From contig JAPPAK010000004.1 in the NCBI GenBank assembly GCA_026705605.1, positions 1 to 35,149 on the forward strand: 35,149 nucleotides of DNA. The letters run 5' to 3'. A program made the position numbers and the translations under genes. The notes beneath the pieces are model-generated. The model was not told the origin of the DNA. It made no database searches and saw only the letters and a list, made by a program, of their open reading frames with translations. Positions 23,523 through 30,739 of this stretch are shown in pieces. Each line of letters opens with the position of its first letter. The stretch's first letter is position 1. This stretch comes from Chloroflexota bacterium (GTDB taxonomy: Bacteria > Chloroflexota > Dehalococcoidia > Tepidiformales > Tepidiformaceae).

Positions 23523-25442
23523 GTGACTCGCCTGTGGAGCCCGTGGAAGGGTGTGCTCACGGCGGCCCTGGCGGTGCTGCTCGGGCTCGTAGCGGTGGGT
23601 GTCGAGACGGCGGATGCCCACACCGACACAAGGGGCACCGTTCACTACAGCGACCTCAGCGTCGAGCGGGCGACCAGTGGCCCCGTCCTAGAGGTGGCCG
23701 CTGGGGGCGAGCACTCGTGCGCCCTCCTCGCCACCGGAGAGGTGATCTGTTGGGGAGACGGCAGCTATGGCCAGCGGGATGTGCCCCCGGGCAGGTACCG
23801 GTCGGTCACGGCCGGGGAGTGGCACGCCTGCGCCATCCGGGACTCGGGCGAGATCGTCTGCTGGGGCGGTGACTATGGCTGGAAAACAAGTGAGGCCGTG
23901 CATGCGCCTCCGGGCGCCTATCGTTCGGTCAGCGCAGGCCATACGCACACCTGCGCCGTGAGCGAGACGGGAGCAGTGGTCTGTTGGGGCGACAACTTCT
24001 GGGGCCAGACAGATCCGCCTCCCGGCACGTACCGCTCCGTCAGCGGTGGCACCTCCTACTCCTGTGGCGTTCTGGAGTCCGGCGAAGTCCGGTGCTGGGG
24101 CGGCAATCTCTGGGGCCAGACGAACGCGCCGGAGGGCCGTTTCCACTCCGTTCACGCGGGCTACAACCACACCTGCGGCATCACCGAGGCAGGTGAGATC
24201 CTGTGTTGGGGAGAGAGTAGATGGCCGGAGAGTTTGGACTCGCCCGGATCCTACCGCAGCGCCGACGCAGGAAACGGAGGGTTCTGTGCCGTCACGGACT
24301 CAGGTGAGCTCCTCTGTTGGGGGCGTCCGTGGGCTGCCAGTCCTTCCGGCAACTTCCGTTCTGTAAGCGTGGAGGGGAGGCATGCCTGCGCCGTGCGCAC
24401 GGACGGCACGGTCGTCTGTTGGGGCGACCAGTTCGGCGCCAGCCTCGGGACCGCCCCTGCTGGAACCTACCGTTCGGTGAGCGCGGGAGGCCAACACAAC
24501 TGCTCGATCCACGAGACGGGAGTGCTGGACTGCTGGGGCCCGTTCGCCAGCCTGGTGCAGCCCGCGGGCACATTCCGGGCCGTGAGCGCCGGCATCAACG
24601 GGAACGCCTGCGCCATTCGCGAGTCTGGCGAGCTTGTGTGCTGGGGGGATCGCTATCCTCCGGTGTGGGAGCTCCCTCCGGGTCGGTATCAGTCCCTGAG
24701 CGTGGCGTTCGGGCACGGCTGCGCCGTGCGGGACTCGGGTGAGCTGGCCTGCTGGGGCGACGGCAACCGCCAGCAGGCGCAGCTTCGAGGCGCGTACCGA
24801 CTGGTCACCGCCGGGTTCGCTCACACCTGTGCACTGGGTGAGTCGGGGGAGCTGGCGTGCTGGGGCGCCAACCACAGCGGCCAGGCCGATGCCCCTCCCG
24901 GGCAGTTCCGGCACCTCGACGCACGCGACGACTACACCTGCGCCGTACGAGACTCGGGCGAGTTGACCTGCTGGGGGAACCGCCAACTCCACCGCACAGA
25001 TCCGCCGGCGGGGACGTATCAGTCGGTGAGCGTGGGCTGGCAGCACGCCTGTGCGCTGGACCTCGACGGAGCCGTGGTGTGCTGGGGCGAAAACGTCTGG
25101 GGACAGGCGGAGCCGCCCTCCGGGCGCTTCCTCTCGGTGAGCGCGGCCCGCTACCAGACCTGGGCCCTCGGAGAGTCGGGCGAGATTGTCTGCTGGGGAG
25201 GAAAGCTCCACTCCAGGTCCCGGCCACCTGAGCGGGTGCAGGCGCCACTGCCGTCGACCGCGGAGGCACCCGAACCCGCCGCCACGGGCAACGGCCTGTC
25301 GCGATCGGCCACGGGCGGTTGGCCGGCAGAAGGGTGGGCCGTCGTGGTGCTGGCCGCGGGACTTGCGGTGCTGGGGTTCCTGGCGCGGCGAAGGTTGCCC
25401 CGTGGGGGCATCGGAGATGGTCGACACGGGGAGCGACCCTGA
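23523..25442 (+). CDS. Secreted RCC1-like repeat protein with 14 Cys-paired repeats and a C-terminal anchor
   Basis: The 639-residue product has a signal peptide (VLTAALAVLLGLVAVGV), then 14 repeats of about 37-40 residues with the pattern G..H.CA...SGE..CWG......PPG.YRSVSA. Such RCC1-like repeats form beta-propeller blades, seven per propeller, so 14 fits two propellers in tandem. Thirteen repeats carry a Cys pair nine or so residues apart, suggesting disulfides outside the cell; the fourteenth has Trp at the first Cys position (QTWALGESG). The C-terminus repeats the nucleotidase tail: Pro/Ala-rich spacer, GGWPA, a TM helix and RRR. It probably acts as a surface binding protein. GTG start, 22 nt after the nucleotidase stop, and 1-nt overlap with the next gene, so the three form an operon. 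Confidence 0.85.
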   Translation: MTRLWSPWKGVLTAALAVLLGLVAVGVETADAHTDTRGTVHYSDLSVERATSGPVLEVAAGGEHSCALLATGEVICWGDGSYGQRDVPPGRYRSVTAGEWHACAIRDSGEIVCWGGDYGWKTSEAVHAPPGAYRSVSAGHTHTCAVSETGAVVCWGDNFWGQTDPPPGTYRSVSGGTSYSCGVLESGEVRCWGGNLWGQTNAPEGRFHSVHAGYNHTCGITEAGEILCWGESRWPESLDSPGSYRSADAGNGGFCAVTDSGELLCWGRPWAASPSGNFRSVSVEGRHACAVRTDGTVVCWGDQFGASLGTAPAGTYRSVSAGGQHNCSIHETGVLDCWGPFASLVQPAGTFRAVSAGINGNACAIRESGELVCWGDRYPPVWELPPGRYQSLSVAFGHGCAVRDSGELACWGDGNRQQAQLRGAYRLVTAGFAHTCALGESGELACWGANHSGQADAPPGQFRHLDARDDYTCAVRDSGELTCWGNRQLHRTDPPAGTYQSVSVGWQHACALDLDGAVVCWGENVWGQAEPPSGRFLSVSAARYQTWALGESGEIVCWGGKLHSRSRPPERVQAPLPSTAEAPEPAATGNGLSRSATGGWPAEGWAVVVLAAGLAVLGFLARRRLPRGGIGDGRHGERP

Positions 25443-25753
25443 TGAGTAGTGACGCAGAGGTTGCTCTCCTGATACTCGCCGTCACTGGCGGGCCATTCCT
25501 CGGCGGCTTCCTGCTGGACACCATCTTCGGCACCTGGGCGAGGTGGTGGCGCTGGTGGCTCCCCTCGTTGTTGGTAGGCCTCCTCTGGGTTGGCCTCCTG
25601 ATCGAAGACTTGGTACGGCCCGCCGACAACTACGACGACCTCGGCCGCGTCGGCGCCCACTTCGTCTTGGCCGTCGTGCTCGTGTTCGCTGCTGTGTTGG
25701 CCTCAGTGGGCGTGGGTGTCCGGAGGCTCCTTGGTATCTGGGTAGCCCGTTAA
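25442..25753 (+). CDS. Small three-TM membrane protein
   Basis: The ATG overlaps the preceding stop by one base (TGATG), giving a 103-residue protein with hydrophobic helices near residues 5-24 (VALLILAVTGGPFLGGFLL), 38-53 (LPSLLVGLLWVGLLI) and 70-95 (FVLAVVLVFAAVLASVGVGV). The first loop is Trp/Arg-rich (ARWWRWW). I do not recognise the family. The tight junction indicates co-translation with the RCC1-like protein. Confidence 0.7.
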   Translation: MSSDAEVALLILAVTGGPFLGGFLLDTIFGTWARWWRWWLPSLLVGLLWVGLLIEDLVRPADNYDDLGRVGAHFVLAVVLVFAAVLASVGVGVRRLLGIWVAR

Positions 25754-25856
25754 CGTGCTCGCCAGCGCGAACTGCGCCAGCGCATGTTGGGCACTCCGTA
25801 GAACCGGGCGATGGTGGGACTCTCGGAGGCCGCGGCGACCCTAGCGAGGGCGCGAG

Positions 25857-25897
25857 CCGGCCGCGGCGGGTGGTGGGGTGTTGTCCGCCGCGGCCGG
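25857..25897. terminator. 13-bp perfect inverted repeat between convergent operons
   Basis: Arms CCGGCCGCGGCGG (25857-25869) and its exact complement (25885-25897) enclose a 15-nt loop. The repeat lies between the end of the small membrane protein gene (plus) and the end of the second VWA gene (minus). It is placed to stop transcription from both sides, though neither side has a T-run. Confidence 0.5.
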
Positions 25898-25936
25898 GAT
25901 CGCGCCGTTACAGCCGGTGTCGTGCGAGGGGCGCCG

Positions 25937-27751
25937 TCACTGGCTGTAGCCTGAACTCCCGCCCCCGAGCTCCTCGACCCGGGCCGTCATGCGCTCCAGC
26001 AGGAAGCTGAAGTCGTGGTAGGACTGCAGGGTGCTCATGCGCTCGTAGAGCGAGTCCAGCTCCGTCCGCAGCGCCGTCATGTCGGCGCCCAGGCCGGCGA
26101 TGTCGATCTTCGCGCCTTCGAGCTGCACCGAGAGGGCGCTGTAGCGGTCGGAGGCGAGCGCCACGATGGCGCCGAAGCGGAGGTGCTGGTCGCCCGCGTC
26201 GAAGGGGGCGTCCGTGCGGCCCTCCAGGCGCGCCGCCTGGCTGTAGGTGTCGCCCGAACGCGGGTCCACCCAGCGCACCTCCACCTCGCCCAGCGTGGCC
26301 AGGCCGCGGCGGGTCTCGTTGTGCAACACGACCTCGTAGAAAGCCGTCGTGGCCGCGCCCGAGGGCAGCTCGGCGAACTCGCGGCGGTTCTGCTCGAACG
26401 TGTGGTCCGGCGTGACCCGGTTCTCGTAGCCGACGATGCGCCAGGAGCTGACCAGCGCCGGATCCCAGGTCACCTGCGCGCGGGCCTGGTCGGCGAAGGG
26501 CGTCGAGAGGGCCAGCCAGTTCTCGCGGCTGAACGTCTCGCGCGCCTGCTCGGTCGTGTCGAGGTAGCGGTACCAGCCGTTGCCATGCTGGGCGAGTTGC
26601 TCGAGCAGGTAGTCGTTGTAGTTCTCGATGCCCACCCCAACGGTGATGAGCCGCAGCGGGTTGCGATGGTCGGTGTCGGGCGAGGAGTCGAGGATGGCGA
26701 AGGGGTTGGTCGCGTCCACGTTCGCCACGCCGTCCGACATGAGGATGATGTAGTTGTAGGCGTCCGGTCGCTCCCGACGCGCCTCGTCCGCGAGGCGTAC
26801 GCCGAGGTTGAGGCCCGCCTGCACGTTCGTCGAGTTGTGCGGGGCGAGCTGGTCGATCGACCAGGCCACATCCGCGTCCCCGGGCCAGCTGTGCTCGACG
26901 GTGTACCAGTCGATCACGTCGGTGGTGAAGTGGACGACGGCGATGCGGTCGTTGTAGCCGAGGCTGTTGCGGATGGCCGCCGCCGCCTCCCGCGCGATGG
27001 CGACGCGGTTCCCCGAGGACATCGAGCCGGAGGCGTCCAGCACGAGCGTCACGTTCAGGGGCACGTCGTGGCGTACCTGCGGAGCCTGGAAGGCCACGCG
27101 CACGAGGTGGCGTCCCTCGCCGAGGGGGTGCTGCACCACGTCGCTCGTGATGGCGAAGCTGCGGTCGTCCCGGGGCGGGTCGTAGTCGTAGGAGAAGGCG
27201 TTGACCCACTCCTCCGCCCGCACCGAGTCGGGCTCGACCGCGTAGCCGCTCTGCGCCCAGGCGAGGGCGAGGAAGTACGACGTGCGGTCCGTGTCGAGGC
27301 TGAACGTGGAGACGGCGTCCGTCGAGGTCTTGACGTACGGCGTGCGCCCGTAGTTCTGGAAGGTGGTCGCCGCCGGCGCTGGCCGCTGGGGCGCCGGCTC
27401 GCTGACCGAGGCGGCTGCCTGGGTCGTGTTCGTGGACCCCTGCTGGCGGGCGGTCGCGCAGTTGGCGCAGGAGCCGCTGTCCGCCGCCGCTTCCTGCGCC
27501 GCTGCTGTAGCTTCGGCTTCGTAGGCCTCTTCCGCAGCTGCGGCTTCGGTCGCGGCTGCCTGGACCGGCCGCGCACGGCTAGGTGCCTGCGTGGCTTCGG
27601 CCTCGGCGGCCGCCTGCGTCGCCGCGGGTGCGGCAGGTGCGGCGCTGTCGTCGTCGTCGCCCATGTCTCCGCAGGCGGTGATCGCCAGCGTGAGGAGCGC
27701 CGCCACGGCGCCCGCGGCGAGGATCCGGTACATCCGTGCGGGGAATCGCAT
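25937..27751 (-). CDS. VWA-domain lipoprotein, paralogue of the upstream VWA protein
   Basis: AAGGAG 7 nt upstream selects the ATG at 27751, giving 604 residues. A signal peptide with lipobox (LAITAC, Cys27) is followed by an Ala/Glu-rich linker containing one CxxC (SCANCA), a conserved N-terminal block (STFSLDTDRTSYFLALA), and a von Willebrand A domain with an intact MIDAS: D239-A-S-G-S, Thr in NSTNVQAGL and Asp in MSDGVANVD. A C-terminal region of about 190 residues ends in GYSQ. This order fits the YfbK-type VWA family. It is nearly parallel to the upstream gene product over the VWA and C-terminal parts. As a lipoprotein with a metal-dependent adhesion site it should bind a ligand outside the membrane. 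Confidence 0.87.
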   Translation of the reverse strand: MRFPARMYRILAAGAVAALLTLAITACGDMGDDDDSAAPAAPAATQAAAEAEATQAPSRARPVQAAATEAAAAEEAYEAEATAAAQEAAADSGSCANCATARQQGSTNTTQAAASVSEPAPQRPAPAATTFQNYGRTPYVKTSTDAVSTFSLDTDRTSYFLALAWAQSGYAVEPDSVRAEEWVNAFSYDYDPPRDDRSFAITSDVVQHPLGEGRHLVRVAFQAPQVRHDVPLNVTLVLDASGSMSSGNRVAIAREAAAAIRNSLGYNDRIAVVHFTTDVIDWYTVEHSWPGDADVAWSIDQLAPHNSTNVQAGLNLGVRLADEARRERPDAYNYIILMSDGVANVDATNPFAILDSSPDTDHRNPLRLITVGVGIENYNDYLLEQLAQHGNGWYRYLDTTEQARETFSRENWLALSTPFADQARAQVTWDPALVSSWRIVGYENRVTPDHTFEQNRREFAELPSGAATTAFYEVVLHNETRRGLATLGEVEVRWVDPRSGDTYSQAARLEGRTDAPFDAGDQHLRFGAIVALASDRYSALSVQLEGAKIDIAGLGADMTALRTELDSLYERMSTLQSYHDFSFLLERMTARVEELGGGSSGYSQ

Positions 27752-27816
27752 CTGAGTCTCCTTTGCTCTCTGCGTGGGCGCGCTCCGCGAGCGCGCCCTC
27801 CGGATTGCGAGCCAGG

Positions 27817-30042
27817 TCACTGGCTGTAGCCCGAGGGAGGCGCGAGCTCGGCGGCGGCGGCCGTCAGCTCATCGAGGAGGGAGCTGAAGTCCAGGTAGGC
27901 CTGGGAGGAGCCGAGCCGTCCCTTCAGCGATTCGAACCGCCCCTGCAGGGCCGCGAGCTCGGCGTGGATGCCGGCGTAGTCGACCTCCGCGTTCTCGACC
28001 TGCGGCGAGAGGCTGCTGTAGCGGTCGGCGGCGAGCCCCACGATCGCGCCCAGCCGCAGGAAGCGGTCGGCGTCGTCGAAGGGGGTGTCGGTGCTGCCGC
28101 TCACCGAGGCTGTCTGGCTCACCGAATCGCCCGTGGCCGGGTCGACCCAGCGCACCTCCACGTTCCCGAGCACTGCCGAGAGGCTGACGCCCTCGTGCAG
28201 CACGAGCTCGTAGAAGACGGTCGTGGCGGTTCCGGCGGGAAGCTCGGCGAACTCCCGGCGGTTCTGCGTGAACGTGTGGTCCGGTGTAATCCGGTTCTCG
28301 TACCCGACGATGCGCCACTCCTTCACCACGGCCGGATCCCAGGTCACCTGGGCGCGGGCCTGGTCGGCGAACGGCGTGGAGAGCGCCAGCCAGTTCTCGC
28401 GGCTGAACGTCTCCCGCGCCTGGGCGGTGTCGTCCAGGTAGCGGTACCAGCCGTTGCCGTGCTGGGCGAGCTGCTCCAGCAGCACGTCGTTGTAGTTGTC
28501 GATCCCGACGCCGATGGTGATGAGCCGCAGCGGATTCCGGCTGTCGGTGTCGGGCGCCCCTTCGAGGATGGCGAAGGGGTCGGTCGCGTCCACGTTCGCG
28601 ACGCCGTCCGACATCAGGATGATGTAGTTGTAGGCGTCGGGCCGCTCCCGCCGGGCCTCATCGGCCAGCTGCACGCCGAGGTTGAGCCCCGCCTGCACGT
28701 TGGTGCTGTCGTGCGCCGCCAGCCGCTCGATCGACCAGACGACGTCCTCGTTGTCGGGCGCGCTGTGCTTGACCGTGTAGCGGTCGAGCACGCCGGTCGT
28801 GAAGTGGACGACGGCGATGCGGTCGCGCGCGCTGAGGCTCTGGCGGATGGTCTCCGCCGCCTCCCGCGCGATGGCGACGCGATCGCCCCAGGACATCGAG
28901 CCGGAGGCATCCAGCACGAGCGTCACGTTGAGCGGCCGGTCGTCGCGCACGTCCGGCGCCTGCATGGCGATGCGGGCGAGGTGCCACTCGCCGTCGAGCG
29001 GGTGCCGCACGAGGTCGCTGATGATGGCGAATCTGTCGTCGCCGTCCGGCCCGGCGTACCCGTAATCGAAGGCGTTGATCCACTCCTCCGCCCGCACGGA
29101 GTCGGGCTCGACCGGGTAGCCGTTGCTGACCCAGGTGAGGGCGAGGAAGTAGGAGGTGCGGTCGGTGTCGAGGCTGAATGTCGAGACGGCGTCGACGTCG
29201 GTCGAGACGAAGGCCGTACGCTCGTAGTCCTCGAAGGTCGTGTCGGAGGGCCGCTGCGGTTGCCCCGCTTTCTCCTCCTCCGCTTCCGCCGGCTCCTCGG
29301 CCTCGGCGGCCATGTCGTCGCCCATGTCATCCATGGCCATGTCGTCCATGTCGGCGTCCGCCATGTCGTCATCCATGGCCTCGTCGGCCATGTCTTCAGG
29401 CTCTGCGGGCTCCTCGGCCTGCTCGACATCCGCGCCAGCGTCATCGGCGGGCTCGCGGGCTTCGCTGCTCTCGGGCGCCGGGGTTTCGCTCTCTGCTGGC
29501 TGCGTGGCCTGCGCGCGCGCAGGCGTTGGCTCGGGCGTTGGCTCGGGAGTCGAGACGGCCTCGGGGGTCGCTTCCTCCGACGTGTCCCGCTCCACGGCCC
29601 GCGCGGCGGCGGCCGCTGTCGCAGCTGCCTCCTGGGCCGCAGCCGCCTCCGTTGCCGCGGCCTCGTAGGCGGCGGCCTCCGTCGCGGCGGCCTGAGTCGC
29701 AGCCTCCCGGACCGGCTCGACTTGCTCATCGCTGCTGGCGGCGACAGCGCCGCCGTCGTCATCGTCGTCGCCGCTATCGCCGGTCCCGCCGGCGAGGGCC
29801 CAGGCGCCCACGCCCAGGCCCACAACCAGTACCGCTGCCGCCGCCGCCGGAATCCATGGCATCGAGCCGATGGCGCTGGCTCCACCCCGCAAGAGGGCGA
29901 AGCGCGGCGGATCCTGTTTTCCCAGGCGTTCCTCCAGGCGGTCCCAGAGGTCGTCCGGGGCCTGCAGGTCCGGGGCTTCTTCCGCGAAGTGCTCGCGGAG
30001 CTTTCGTTCCATCTCCTGATCTGGCATGTCGTTACGCGCCAT
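27817..30042 (-). CDS. Anti-sigma-like N-terminus fused to a membrane-anchored VWA domain
   Basis: The 741-residue product starts with a short cytoplasmic part (MERKLREHFAEEAPDLQAPD, then LWDRLEERLG) of the sort seen in anti-sigma factors, followed by one TM helix (about residues 60-85), a long low-complexity linker of Ala, Glu and Pro with a Met/Asp-rich block (ADEAMDDDMADADMDDMAMD), and a YfbK-type VWA domain with MIDAS D378-A-S-G-S, NSTNVQAGL-like Thr and MSDGVANVD. It ends in GYSQ like its paralogue. Its ATG lies within the end of the ECF sigma gene (11-nt overlap). Position and topology suggest that it holds the sigma factor on the inside and reads a ligand with the outside VWA domain; that is inference. 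Confidence 0.85.
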   Translation of the reverse strand: MARNDMPDQEMERKLREHFAEEAPDLQAPDDLWDRLEERLGKQDPPRFALLRGGASAIGSMPWIPAAAAAVLVVGLGVGAWALAGGTGDSGDDDDDGGAVAASSDEQVEPVREAATQAAATEAAAYEAAATEAAAAQEAAATAAAAARAVERDTSEEATPEAVSTPEPTPEPTPARAQATQPAESETPAPESSEAREPADDAGADVEQAEEPAEPEDMADEAMDDDMADADMDDMAMDDMGDDMAAEAEEPAEAEEEKAGQPQRPSDTTFEDYERTAFVSTDVDAVSTFSLDTDRTSYFLALTWVSNGYPVEPDSVRAEEWINAFDYGYAGPDGDDRFAIISDLVRHPLDGEWHLARIAMQAPDVRDDRPLNVTLVLDASGSMSWGDRVAIAREAAETIRQSLSARDRIAVVHFTTGVLDRYTVKHSAPDNEDVVWSIERLAAHDSTNVQAGLNLGVQLADEARRERPDAYNYIILMSDGVANVDATDPFAILEGAPDTDSRNPLRLITIGVGIDNYNDVLLEQLAQHGNGWYRYLDDTAQARETFSRENWLALSTPFADQARAQVTWDPAVVKEWRIVGYENRITPDHTFTQNRREFAELPAGTATTVFYELVLHEGVSLSAVLGNVEVRWVDPATGDSVSQTASVSGSTDTPFDDADRFLRLGAIVGLAADRYSSLSPQVENAEVDYAGIHAELAALQGRFESLKGRLGSSQAYLDFSSLLDELTAAAAELAPPSGYSQ
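29290..29405. repeat. Short degenerate repeats coding the Met/Asp-rich linker
   Basis: Repeated units around CCATGGCCATGTCGTC and variants encode the run of Asp, Met and Ala in the linker of the VWA fusion. The block looks like slippage-prone repeat DNA and is likely to vary in length between relatives. Confidence 0.5.
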
Positions 30043-30589
30043 TGCCGGCCACCTCCATCACACCCGACTGCTCCAGCAGCTCCCGCATCTGGCGGAGCGC
30101 TCGATGGAGCCGCGACTTGACCGTGCCCTCCCGCACCCCGGCGGAACGGGCGACTTGTGGAACCGTCAGGTCGGCGAAGTAGCGCAGCACCACGACCTGA
30201 CGGTGTTCCGGGGTTAGCTGGGCGAGGGCTTGCCGCACGGCCTCGCGGTCTTCGCTCGCCTCGATCGAATCGGCGCCGCTGGAGGGCGCGCCCACGGGCA
30301 GCGTCTCCTCCAGCGGCACGGTTGTGAGGGAACGCTTGCGCTGCTGCGCCAGCACCGCGTTCACGAGGATTCGCATCAGCCAGGGCTTCACCGGGCGCCC
30401 CCGCTGGAACGACTTGATGCCGCGCCAGGCCAGCAGGAACGCCTCCTGCACATGCTCCTCGGCCTGCGCGGCGTTGCCCGTCATCAGGTACGCCGTGCCG
30501 TAGAGCGGGTTCTTGTACTGCTCCACCAGGTGGCGGAAGGCCTCACGGTCGCCGTCCTGACATCTCAGGACGGCTTCGTCGTCGGTCAT
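30032..30589 (-). CDS. ECF-family RNA polymerase sigma factor
   Basis: The ATG at 30589, preceded by GAGGG, gives 185 residues starting MTDDEAVLRCQDGDREAF. Region 2 is clear (HLVEQYKNPLYGTAYLM, AEEHVQEAFLLAWRGI, PWLMRILVNAVLAQQRKR) and region 4 follows (LTPEHRQVVVLRYFADLTV, VREGTVKSRLHRALRQMREL). There is no zinc-binding or extra C-terminal domain. An in-frame ATG at 30658 would add 23 residues without homology. It heads an operon with two VWA proteins, the first of which overlaps its stop by 11 nt and bears an anti-sigma-like N-terminus. ECF factors usually drive their own operon, which would make the VWA proteins part of the response. Confidence 0.9.
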   Translation of the reverse strand: MTDDEAVLRCQDGDREAFRHLVEQYKNPLYGTAYLMTGNAAQAEEHVQEAFLLAWRGIKSFQRGRPVKPWLMRILVNAVLAQQRKRSLTTVPLEETLPVGAPSSGADSIEASEDREAVRQALAQLTPEHRQVVVLRYFADLTVPQVARSAGVREGTVKSRLHRALRQMRELLEQSGVMEVAGNGA

Positions 30590-30682
30590 GCGTCCCTCAC
30601 CTTCCACCAGCCGGATGGGGTAGTGTTCGCGTCGCGCATCGGGATGCGCCAGTACCATCGTGACAAGAGATATGCGCCAACC

Positions 30683-30706
30683 CGCCGGATCGTTCCCGAT
30701 CCGGCG
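30683..30706. terminator. 10-bp perfect hairpin between two minus-strand genes
   Basis: CGCCGGATCG and its exact complement enclose the loop TTCC. The hairpin lies 34 nt past the stop of the nuclease gene and about 94 nt before the sigma factor start. No T-run follows on the minus strand, so it may be a terminator of the nuclease gene or an operator of the sigma operon. Confidence 0.4.
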
Positions 30707-30739
30707 AAATCTCTGCCACCTGGTGGGGTGCGCCGCCCG

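Noticed and set aside
26015..27829. 604-codon plus-strand frame opposite the VWA lipoprotein gene
   Set aside because: Antisense shadow; its resemblance to the frame opposite the VWA fusion only reflects that the two true genes are paralogues.
27736..30120. 794-codon plus-strand frame opposite the VWA fusion
   Set aside because: It mirrors the VWA gene codon for codon, with repetitive Val/Gly/Arg text and no start signal.
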